DNA of 64,000 nt from Ignelater luminosus (taxonomy: Eukaryota > Arthropoda > Insecta > Coleoptera > Elateridae): positions 1 to 64,000 of the forward strand of contig VTPC01000791.1 of assembly GCA_011009095.1 (NCBI GenBank), written 5' to 3'. Positions 22,910 through 33,177 of the stretch are shown in pieces. Both the position numbers and the translations under genes were made by a program. The notes below the pieces were generated by a model. The model saw only the letters and a list, made by a program, of their open reading frames with translations, did not search any database and was not told the origin of the DNA. The number at the start of each line of letters is the position of its first letter. Positions within the stretch are counted from its first letter, which is position 1.

Positions 22910-24496
22910 TGTCATTTGTCATTTATTCATTTATGCTAGTATACAGAGTATTTGCACAAGTCAATAATACAATAAAGTTTAATACAGTGTAGAATAACAA
23001 GTCACTAATACTTAATACAATAAATAAATACAATAAAATACATAATGCAAATTATAAATTTTAAAAAAGCAGAGTAAATTTTTTTTTCTTATATATCACA
23101 GATCTCTCTTGATATGATAATAAAACTGTATTTATTTTACATGTCTATGCTACAGGAATTCAATTCATGATCCATAAATTCCTGAATTGAGTAAAAGGCT
23201 TCAATTATCAGATATCTTTTAATCTTATTTCTAAACGATTTTAATGGCAAATTTACAATGTTCACAGGCAATTTATTGAGAAACAAAGGGCCATCTTTGC
23301 AGGTTGAATATTCTATTAGCATGAGTAGAATGTCCCCAACATACAACAGCATAAGCCATGTGTGCGTTTATTAAAGCATAATATGCGGTTACAGCTACTT
23401 GAGTAGGTACAATATGAGTTAAGTTACGTAGAACAAATAAATTTCTTGAAAGAATTGTGGCTAAATATTCAATATGACTATCCCAACTTAATACTGGATC
23501 TAACCATACTCCTAGAAATTTCACAGAATCTTCATTTTGATGATTTACAAGCGTTCGATGTGAAAAGATTAGTTTTTTTGTTTTATTTACATTTAATTTT
23601 AAACAATTTTGTATTAGCCAATTTTCGATTTTAGATTGATGAATGTTCATTTCATTAAACAAATTATTCTCATCTTGATGATATCGCAAGAACGTTGTAT
23701 CATCAGCAAATAAAATTACTTTACCGAATAATATTGTCGTATGTAAATCATTAATATATATAACAAATAAGACAGGACCCAATACGGATCCTTGTGGAAC
23801 TCCACAAGTTAATAATCCTTCTTCCGAGTAAGTATTATTTAGAAAAACTTTTTGTTTGCGATTTTGTAAATATGATTGAAATAGCTTAATACTAGAGGTA
23901 TCAAAGTTATACAACTGTAATTTTTGTAACAGAGTATCATGATTGACGCAATCAAAAGCTTTCTGTAGGTCACAATACAAAGCCCCTACCCAAGATCCTT
24001 TTTCCGTACCTTCAATTACAAAATCTAAAAGACAATTTATAGCTTCGGTTACTGACCTATTTTTACGAAAGCCGAATTGTTGATTATAAAATAGTTTACT
24101 AGCTTCAAAATAATCTACAATTTGATCTTTAATTAACATTTCGAATATTTTAGATATAATGGGAACAAGAGAAATTGGTCTATAGTTATTCATATCATTC
24201 AACGATCCCTTTTTATGTATGGGTATAACTTTGGAAATTTTTAAGGCATTGGGATGTATACCTCCTTCAATACAACCATTGAATACTTTAGTAAGCGGTG
24301 GTATGATTATGTTTTTAATACACTTAATTAACACTGCATTTAAATTGTAATAATCACGACTAGTTTTATTTTTTAATCTATTTATTGCATCACGCATATT
24401 ATTTTCTGATACAGGTTGTATACTAAACTTAACATTTGTTTGTTGAATATTTGGACTGGAAGTGTTTTGTACTAAAGGACGACTATTCAATACATT
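22910..24496 (-). mobile_element. 5'-truncated non-LTR retrotransposon inside mariner B
   Basis: The element is bounded by AATT on both sides (22906-22909 and 24497-24500), a 4-base target duplication that is single-copy in the reconstructed mariner. Reading on the minus strand, the 3' end is not poly(A) but a short repeat of AAATGAC type, as in several Jockey/CR1-like groups. The 5' end begins within ORF2, so ORF1 and the endonuclease are missing. This truncation is the usual outcome of incomplete target-primed reverse transcription. Confidence 0.9.
23130..24496 (-). pseudogene. Reverse transcriptase ORF2 of the nested non-LTR element
   Basis: A long uninterrupted minus-strand frame runs from the truncated 5' end to a stop-free point near 23273. 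In order it shows KVIPIHKKGS and NNYRPISLVPIISKIFE (fingers), FGFRKNRSVTEAI, LYCDLQKAFDCVNHD (first catalytic Asp), GVPQGSVLGPVLF, and LFADDTTFL (catalytic FADD), then KLNVNKTKKLIF and VKFLGVWLD (thumb). After a frameshift near 23300 the C-terminal tail continues at about 23290-23137 as LPVNIVNLPLKSFRNKIKR. The RT core looks intact, which suggests a fairly recent insertion. Jockey superfamily, CR1-like, is the best fit. The first Met codons of the open frame belong to the host mariner, not to this gene. Confidence 0.88.
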
Positions 24497-24817
24497 AATT
24501 CTGCGAAGCATTTGCAAACCATAGTTTTGGATGGTGCTTAATTCCTAAATAACGAACTAGGTTTTTCCACACATTGTTGTGGTATTAATCCGTATCGAAA
24601 ATCATAAAAAATCATCCATCTAAAATCACGATTCGATATTTCCATTTTTTCCGCAAAATTACTTTGTTAGATTTTATTGGGACAAGAATGCTCGGTTTGA
24701 AGTCAAACTGTTAACTGTATTATTGGTAACAAATGTCAAATTTTATGAATGTGAACATTGCAGAACGCTGACAATACCAGGAGTACACGATTCCGCGAAT
24801 CTAGCAGTGCCCCTCGT

Positions 24818-27800
24818 ATTCTTGCAAATCATTGGAACTTGTAATAGGAATTACCTAGTTATAGTAGACCCTAATGGCATTATTATACTATCGCATTATT
24901 GAGTGATAGACTAATAGTTTTGTATGGAATCTTAATAACTGACAGATAAGACAAGTACAGAAAATAAGCGAAAAATGCGTATTACATTTAAAAACATTAT
25001 TGCGCGAGGACGATGCAGGACTTTGACATCACCGTACATCTAAATCGTTAACTTGATTCTTGCAAAATTATTATTATTGGAAAAATCGGAAAAATAGCAA
25101 AAACTTAAGATATATTCGTGAATCTATTGAAAGAAAAAATTGTGAACGTACAATTACTTTCAGTGTTCGCAAATAAATAGCAAATTAGAAATTCTTGAAA
25201 AAACTGAACTAATTTTGAATGATATTTTAATGATCTTCCTTGTTCTTATTCTGACAATGAGCGAATCCTTGCAAACACTCGCCTGACAGATAAAAAGCAT
25301 TATTTGTAAAAGTTTTTGCGATTTGTTGTTTACGTCTTTTTTTAAAATGTGTTTTTGATAGATTACATGCCTTCAAGTTAAAAAATGATAATAAAACATT
25401 TTTATGGGGGCTATTGCCCTATTCTTTCCAGTTTTATATTCACCATTAAATAATATAAGGTGATTTATGAAGTTTCTCATTGAACGTGGCCGTTTTACAG
25501 CTATAAAAGTTTCCAATGCTATTTTGTTGGTAAAACTCCTGGGCATTACGAAAAACATTTTTTTTAAGATTAAAGATAAGTGACAATAATGTTGGATTAC
25601 GCTTCAGCGTTCACATTCAAGTCCAGTATGTAATAACATTGCACGAAAGAAATTAATCTCAAAAACAAGAAAAACAATTCGACTGTCGGATACGCATTAA
25701 TGTAAGCTTGCTAATGTCCATTAACAGTTGTAAGGTTCATGTCAGAAATGGACCACTGAATGGCTTACACACTCATATCTCTCTCAGATTGCAGTCATTC
25801 AACGTTGAATGAGCTTCAATGCTGATCTTATCTAGATGTATATGCTCCAGCTAGACCGTCGGCACTTGAAATCTCAATATGTCATCATTTCTAAAGAATG
25901 CTGTCTGCACTTTAGTTATTTATATGTACGACTGTAAATATTATGATGAGATATAATCAGCATTATTTTATAAAACAGATTTCAACTTGTATGATTTTTT
26001 ATTTCTTTTGATCAAAACGGTAATTTTTCGCCAGGCGTTTTCATTGATTAAGAACAAGATAATTAATAAGTAGGAGCTTAAATTATTCTTTTAAGAATAA
26101 TTAAATTGTTAATCCAACTCATTTTTAATTGAATCAATGGATTATTTACATAATTGACTGTTCTCTATGCTTCGCTAATTAAACAATGTGTAATTAGAAG
26201 GGAGATGATGGCGAATTAAATTTAAGACTGGTTCCATTCTTAACTTAACGAAGGTCTCTGGTTCTCACTTTTTTGGTGTATCATTTTCCTTGAGAGGATC
26301 GAATTAACAATCGCGTCTCCTTTGCTATCTTTGGTAGGGCACATTGTAGTAGGTATTGTAGTTTTATTTTAATTTTCAGTAACTTGTGACTTCTAATCTG
26401 CATTTGAGGTTAAATAAGATTGTATAATACATTTTGCAAGCATTAACAGCCACCAGGACATCGTGATGTTTAAGTAATCCCACAACCGCATTTGTCGTGT
26501 AATCTATTCCAACCAAATTTTAGGGTTTCTGTGTTATGTGCTTCGAATAATTTAGCTTGGTCTTTGCGTCTGAAACAGTATACAATCTGTATTTTAAGTA
26601 AATTTCTCTTGTAATTTTTTAATTTTCATTAGCGTAAAAGCTTTGAGAGAGTTCAATGTTCTAGTTTCGTTCGTTACTTTGCAAATCAATTCTGTTATTT
26701 TTTGAAGGTTTAAATTTATTATTATTATTATGCTCCCAAATTAAAAAAAAATTAAAAACTAAAACTGACAACGGTTAACTACTATAAATTCTTTGTGGAC
26801 TTGTGGAATGATGTTTCAAATGTTACTCAGAATCATTTGAAGTAAGATCTTATAGTCGATGAGTGTATTATAATAGAAAAATATTTATCATCTTTGGGAT
26901 CTTCTGTACCTACACTACGAAGAATTGCTGAAGAACTGTCGAGTATTTTAAATAATTGTGTTGCCGGTAACCATCCACATTCATGATTTATTTGTACTAC
27001 TATTTTCATGTTGTTAACTACCCTTGAGGCGCTGGTTTATAATTTCCTTTAGTCTTATTCATTTCTTAATCAATTTCAAGTTGAATATTTCTTTCTTACT
27101 AAATCTTACTCGTTGACAGTGAGAAGCTGGGTATAATTTTCCTATTTTCAAATATATTTATGAATCCGATTGTCTGGTTTGGAGGGAGAATTTTTGCGAG
27201 TACGAACAACGACCTTGTTGAGGACAAGGAGAACGCAAAGAGGTTTTGTGCTGTGTTCTCGCTGTAGCCATCTTTGACGCGAGGTTTAGTGTTTAAAAGG
27301 CCTAAATCTTAGGATAAGGATAAGTTTTTATTGTTGTTCCCGTACTGATGCATCTTTCGGTTTTCTTACCATTAGCCTTTTTTTTTACAGAGCAGGCTGT
27401 AATTATCTTTTACGGAGAAATCTCAAATTAGCCCTTTGGAGGCAGCATTCAGTAACCTCGGGCGGTAGAATCTTTAGGAGTGCTTCTGGGGGAATTTCTC
27501 ATCCATGAACTTTGTCCGAATGCCGATTGATTGAAACTTCGAAAAGAGGCGTATGAACTTCCAACTAGAAAATGGCTTCCAAATTTTCCATCATGAGTGG
27601 AGTCCAGAATTGCGTTTTATAATTGTAATACGTATATTCAAAAAACTTCTAAATAACTTTTGGTACTTTTAAGATAATGAGCGAGGTAAATAACATGGCT
27701 TTGAAATTAATACTACAATAAAACCCGCGTGGTTTGTTTTATTCAATAAAATAAAATTATATATACTTTCTTGTGAAGCTCCTTAATTAATTTGGGGTCA

Positions 27801-28520
27801 TATTTAGGTTTTGTCAAGTATATAAAGGGAGCGATATTGATATGTATAATTTGCTTTGCTTGTTGTTTGATTAATTTTCAGATGTGTAGATAAGTCCTGT
27901 AGCGTTACTTGACATCATTCGGAAGTAAAAGGTGAGTTACTTAAATACCAACAGCATACTTCAATGTCGTTTCTCTTAATTGTTTTTTTTTCATTTATGT
28001 TCACTCAAAAAAGGGGTTGTTCTTTTATAATATTAATTGGGATAAATTAAGGTTTCACCATAAAGAGTTTTTTTTCTTTAATTAGAATTTATTTAGTTAC
28101 TTACATTTTCAATGTTGCTAAAGATATGAGTATTTCTTATAACTTTAAATTTTTAACAAGGTCGAGTGATAACTATTTTTACAATTCGATTTATTTTATG
28201 TGACTGGCTCTATTGATAAATCTTTATTGTTAGAGAAATGTATCACAAAGTTTTCTGAAATCGTAATTTTATACTTTTTTAAATTCAATTCTGTTATTAA
28301 ATTTAAATCTCTTATACATTTTTTGGGGCTCCGCTATATTTTGTGTAATCTTTGTTTATCTTTCGAATTAATAGAATTATATATATTTACAAAATGCATT
28401 TCTGTGTTTTATTGTATGTGTAAATGAGAACCTTCACCTGGGGCAACCTCCTGAACTAGTCTGGTCTAGGACGTTGATCCTAGTTTAAAAATAAATATAT
28501 TCAGAAACCCTTTGTAACGC
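24818..28520. other. Long AT-rich stretch, nothing recognised
   Basis: It contains a short (TTA)n tract near 26720 and scattered open frames such as 28200-28427 without recognisable motifs. No terminal repeats or transposase boxes were seen. Confidence 0.4.
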
Positions 28521-28524
28521 AAGG

Positions 28525-28700
28525 TTACCTTACAATGTATAATCTGCCTTCTTCCATCTTGCTCTTGGTTTACCCCATTTTCTTCTTCCTCCAATGCTGC
28601 TTTCTAGCATTCTTTTGGGAAGACTTTTCGCCTACTTTCTCATCAAGTGGCCCATCCATTTGACTTTCCGCCCTTCAACTACAATGTTCTATATGCATTC
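28525..28700 (-). pseudogene. Non-LTR retrotransposon ORF2 C-terminal tail
   Basis: The minus strand reads VEGRKVKWMGHLMRK, stop, AKSLPKRMLESSIGGRRKW then GKPRARW. This is the 'GH-(L/V)-x-R...P-(K/R)-x-(M/I)-L...G-x-RR-x-GRPR-x-RW' tail found after RT in many non-LTR retrotransposons. It is isolated, with no RT core next to it on this strand. A different family from the tail at 15.1 kb. Confidence 0.6.
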
Positions 28701-28741
28701 ATGTTATTTCACCCCTCGTAACTAAAGAAATTTGCGTAGTG

Positions 28742-28852
28742 ATGGATGAATGAAGTGTATATTCTATTATTTGCTAAATGTACTTGCACAACAACAGAAC
28801 CGCCTTCCCTACAAGCCCCCGAGGCCTGTTTCTTGGGCGACATGATTCTGTG
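28742..28852 (+). repeat. Dispersed ~105-base repeat, copy 1
   Basis: The segment containing AGAACCGCCTTCCCTACAAG and ending CGACATGATTCTG recurs at 29222-29325 with about 90% identity by eye. This copy lacks the 28-base flanking direct repeats of copy 2. Confidence 0.7.
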
Positions 28853-29193
28853 AATGCCGATGCCGCAAGCCAAGATGCTAGATCACGTTTTTGCATATAA
28901 AAAACGAGTAGGTATTAATTTCGTAAGGTACACACAAGCACGGTAATTTAAGATATAATACACAGAAATGTAAACCTTAAGCAAATTGTTGTAGTTCAAG
29001 AAATTTAACTGTGGTAAGAGTCTTTGATATGATCTGTGAGCTTGTAATGAAACCAGATAAATTAAGCCGGCGAAGCCATATCGAGAAAATTATATGGGAC
29101 CACATGGAAAATAAAAGGCTAGTTATAGGCTAATTAAGTGCCCCCATTTTCAAATTTTAGGCACTTCATTTTTTTTTAAATTAAAAGTTCCGC

Positions 29194-29353
29194 TAGCTTT
29201 ATAAATACATAATTAGCGGAATGAAGTGTTTATTCTATTATTTGCTAAATGTACTTGGACAACAGAACCGCCTTCCCTACAAGCCCCTGAGTCCTGTGTC
29301 TTGGGCGACATGATTCTGGGCTTTATAGCTTTATAAATACATAATTAGCGGAA
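29194..29353 (+). repeat. Dispersed repeat copy 2, flanked by 28-base direct repeats
   Basis: The 104-base insert 29222-29325 is the second copy of the repeat at 28742-28852. Immediately on each side lies the same 28-base sequence (29194-29221 and 29326-29353, beginning TAGCTTTATAAATACA and ending GCGGAA), identical in both. This is either an unusually long target-site duplication of a retroposed sequence or a 132-base tandem duplication whose second unit is partial. Confidence 0.75.
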
Positions 29354-29488
29354 CTTACGACACGGACTTAATAAATCTGGATGAAGGTAGTGAATAACTA
29401 AAGGCAGAGTTTAACAAACTATCTAATGGAGCGTAAACAAAAACATAAATTTAGCCCTAAAGACCCGAAAAAAATAAAATTAATAGGC

Positions 29489-29518
29489 NNNNNNNNNNNN
29501 NNNNNNNNNNNNNNNNNN
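29489..29518. other. Assembly gap (30 N)
   Basis: A run of 30 undetermined bases. True gap length is unknown. Confidence 0.99.
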
Positions 29519-29605
29519 AAAAAAGCGAGCAACTTCCCGATGATGACAAACTGAAATAAATAAAAACCAAACAAGTTGAAAGGGTTCTTTAGAAGACAAA
29601 ACTAT

Positions 29606-30530
29606 CTAACTTCCTTGGATATGTCGAAGGTTACCTACATAAAATATTCCCAGGTAATCACTGGTTAAACTAAAAGCGCACACCAAGGGGTTAACGACCT
29701 GATACACTACGCATTCCTCATACATGGGGACATGGAGCCTATAAAAATACCGCGGCACACAAGAAGGGGTAAGATTTGTGTTTCTGACAAACATTCCTCT
29801 GATACGAGGAACGACCTACAACCGGAAGTATTGGACCCTAGGTCGACGACAGTAGTGGAAATGATGACCCCGTTGGCGACAGTTCCAATTGAGCCCTTGT
29901 AAAGACCTCGTAGGCTTGACAACCTCTTTTTTCCCTACGCAATTACCCAGTCCTATTCTGAGACGCATCTTCCAAGTTAGAAGGAGAGTGGTGAAGAATC
30001 TCGGGAAGTAACAAGTGCTGCGATCGATAAAAAGCCGTGAAATTTCCACATCCGAACAACCAGAACCAGACTCTCTAAGAAGATATTGGATAATGAGTAG
30101 AGGTGCTTCCTTAAGTTGTTTATTAGTTTATTTAAATTTCTAAACCGCTAAGAAGAGGTTGACTAGGTTCTACAAAATCTATCAAAAGAATCTCTGCCCC
30201 TAGAGTCTCCATCACCTGTGAAAAAGCGATGAAGGGTTCCTCACTTGAAGCCGTTGATGCTACAACAGGACTAGGATCAACGAAATGAACATCTACGAAA
30301 ATCGTCTCCGTACGACTAACCTCATCACTGGACCCCGTCGACACGCTACAATGGCTGCAAATGGAAGCTACATCAAACATATCTGACCGACTCTCGTTGA
30401 AGATGCGGCACTCACAATCAGTCTTTGGTATCTCGGCTCTGTTGGATGATCCGCAAGCCTTTCGATGGCCACTCCCTGCAACTCCCTTGTTGAAATTTGT
30501 TACTTTTATCATCTCCGCTGGAAGTGTCAA
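29606..30530 (-). repeat. Copy B of the unidentified coding-like repeat family
   Basis: On the minus strand this segment is collinear with 13980-14840 on the plus strand. The upstream part is a 132-codon open frame (30530-30132) with Ser/Thr/Glu-rich sequence and ASSEEPFIAFSQVMETLG. Further on are GVIISTTVVDLG near 29840 and YQVVNPLVCAFSLTSDYL near 29700. Copy B extends further upstream than the part of copy A I can align. Both are frameshifted. No family is recognised with confidence; the linker of an LTR-retroelement polyprotein is one possibility. Confidence 0.55.
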
Positions 30531-31583
30531 GCGCTATTCCTAGTTCCCACACGTAATAACAACTCTCAAACTGCATCTCCGGATCGGTCCACATGTACTG
30601 GGATCTTCCTAATGATCTTTCTAAGCTATAAAAAGGGACAATAACCTATGAAACGCTGAATTTGAAATACGACCAAGCTAACCTAACAATGTGTATATTA
30701 TAACCTCGAGCACCACGTTGTGCGCCATTTTTGTAACGTAACATTGCGTTACAAGATGAATTTAATTCTTAACTAAGACGCTTTTTTGTCGTAGGCCGGC
30801 TAGACTCAGTGAGTGGCCTTGAGCAAGGATAACGGAGTTATACATACAATAAAACACAAAAATAATCTACAAAGAATTAATATTTTCAACCAGTAAATAA
30901 TTAATTAACAAAGTTAAAACAATTTCCAAATAATAATATTAAAGTTTCAAAAACATTTTCATAAGATGTTTAATTTCAATTTCCAAAAGAAGTACAATTT
31001 AATAAAGTTCAAAACTCAATATATTGCAATTGCAAGTAAAATATGAGAAAGCAGATAATTTTGATAATTATACAACAAATCAAGAAACAAATTCAACAAA
31101 AAGTCTTCTAAATATTTTTTCTATATTCAGGAACACTTTCACAACTATTACTAAGCTTATCCGCTATTTTTGATCACTCTGTATGTCATAAATCTTATCT
31201 CGAAAGCGTAGGAAATAACATGCTGGTTTTCTTTAGCTCCTTTAATTCGAATTTGTGCGATTCTGATCTAACACCAAAGCGTGTGCTCCTTGCATTGCAC
31301 ATATTACGCTACTTTTATTAATTAAAAAATAGAGATTAAATCTGTTAATTATATTTGATAAAGAATTTAACACTCGATTTAATATTTGCTGTTAATGAAG
31401 GCGTCAACCTAAAAAATTGGAAATATTTAAATTTTCATTTCATCTTTGATTAATGAGTTTAAAATTAGGTTTTTGTTCATTATGTGAATATCATTCAAAG
31501 TCCCTGGTGTAGTTGAATACGCCATTTTAGTTATTAATTCATTATGAATTATACTATGCCGCACGAAAAGCTTGTCACTTGCT

Positions 31584-31628
31584 TATAATTAATGGACATG
31601 ATGAAATTTTATACAACAAAATACTACA
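31584..31628 (+). repeat. 45-base perfect direct repeat, copy 1
   Basis: Begins TATAATTAATGGACATGATG and ends AATACTACA. It is identical to 32507-32551, 923 bases away, and the match stops abruptly at both edges. Confidence 0.85.
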
Positions 31629-32506
31629 ATCGTATAAAAAGTAAACAACACAGGTTGTTGCTCAGTTTTCGGATTCTCTTGCATTTTGCAGAGGTAGCAA
31701 AGAACCAGAAAACGTCAAATCGGTAGAATCAAATTTTATATTGTAATATCGTCATTCGCATTATGCATTCTAGACTGATTTTGACAATAACATACAATTA
31801 CCAAGTCACGTCATACATTATAGATGTGGTCCTTATAAATCTAACAGCTATTAGGTCATTAAACTTAGCTTAAGGTTTTGTAAGTCGAATTTGTGATTTA
31901 TTGTCATTGCTTTCTAGTCAAATAAAAGATATTAATAAATAAAAAGAAATAATAGGTGGGATTTTATAGTATTTATTATATTTATTATTCGAACTAAAAG
32001 AGCATAAACTATACGCATACAAACTAAACTAACACCTAGGAACAATACTGAACTCTAGTAAGAATTTTTATTAATTTTATACCCGCATAGAATTCAAAAT
32101 ACTATACAGATGAGAACAATATTTTGATGAACGGATATTGATACAGGATATAAGATTATACGTGTCCCATATTCGGTAGTGTCATACACTCATAAGAATG
32201 ACAAATTCGCAGAATAAGGAAATTGCTCTTACAAGCACTGTAATAAAACAGCAAAGTAACATTCAAAGCACACATAGAAGGTACTACACAAAAAATAGCA
32301 TAAATGGAAAGATGATTCAACAGCGATATTGAAATATTCCTCGTTTTCAAGTAGTCTTAGGAAGAATTTCTACAATAAATCTGCAGTGCTATATAATGTA
32401 CGCTAAACCTCGTAGAAACAGGAAAATATTTAGATATGTTAGAGAAGTGAATAATGTGTCCGTATTTGGTGCTATACGCACACCGCACGCAAAAACGAAT
32501 ATGTAC

Positions 32507-32551
32507 TATAATTAATGGACATGATGAAATTTTATACAACAAAATACTACA
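32507..32551 (+). repeat. 45-base perfect direct repeat, copy 2
   Basis: Identical to 31584-31628, with unrelated flanks on both sides. Confidence 0.85.
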
Positions 32552-33177
32552 TAGCACATGCAGTTTATGGCATACCGTACCGGTACTAATAAAATTATAA
32601 TTACCTACCATAAAAAATTTAACAAAGCCTGTCCCAAGCCATTTCTCCATATATCGACCTACAATAGTAATCCTGAGTTTAACCTAGTAACTTTCAGAAT
32701 TGCCAAATGAAATTCAAGATTTGTTATACTGTCGATTTGAAGTCAGGGCCGGCATAATCGATATGACTTTACACAGAAATAATATTAAGTATTGACCTAA
32801 CATGGAATTTTCTACATGTTCGCAATTCTAAGGTGTCTTGTTATTTTCCGTAGTTTTAAGTTTGATATCTTTATCAGAGGCGGGGAATCGGAGCGACGGT
32901 TAGCCCTTTACCCTAAATAGAAATGGCTATCCCACTGAAAAACCAAGCAATTCATCTATTTTCGAAATCAGCAATTAATTTGGCAAAACATTCCTGTAGA
33001 GTGCGTTTTTCTAGTAAAATTGAAATTGGAAATTAAAACACCCTGTATATCGAAAATAATGCATTTGCGGACACATGTTTATATAAACTTCTTTACTTAT
33101 TTTTACGAGTACTACACTCTCTTCTCTTCTTTCGACACTATTTTTTTAACACTCTGTATACAGTCTGTTCAAAGTTA

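Larger units (their letters stand above)
22425..24645 (-). pseudogene. Mariner B transposase, interrupted
   Basis: The start codon is at 24645-24643. The N-terminus reads MEISNRDFRWMIFYDFRYGL, the canonical first helix of one mariner subgroup. The frame then loses register near 24560, and codons for SKTMVCKCFAEF end at the insertion point. The remainder resumes at 22909 with EFKRGRPTFDDD, continues through a helix reading IHRILRNHLNVRKL, then jumps by deletion to AHTAQRTV and CPYSPDLSPKDFLFPKIK. It ends EWRKCFEDWFHRMQKCIDV... with the stop at 22427-22425. The first and second catalytic boxes are lost in the internal deletion. Confidence 0.85.
22357..24817 (-). mobile_element. Mariner element B, split by a non-LTR insertion
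   Basis: The left terminus CGAGGTGCACTGCTAAAATT (from 22357) and the right terminus (ending 24817, inverted AATCTAGCAGTGCCCCTCG) form terminal inverted repeats of about 30 bases flanked by TA on both sides. Subtracting the 1587-base insertion and its 4-base target duplication leaves about 870 bases, so the mariner itself also carries an internal deletion. Its transposase reads on the minus strand. Confidence 0.9.
30531..33170. other. AT-rich stretch with a perfect 45-base duplication
   Basis: No coding motif was recognised. CACCCTGTATA at about 33041-33051 matches the terminus of DD41D-type elements, but no partner end was found. The two 45-base copies are listed separately. Confidence 0.4.

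Noticed and set aside
24497-24517. MQMLRR as the true N-terminus of the RT gene
   Set aside because: These codons belong to the host mariner on the far side of the insertion junction, so they are not the retroelement's own start.
28742-29353. CRISPR-like array
   Set aside because: Only two long units and two flank repeats exist, without regular spacers, and the DNA is eukaryotic.
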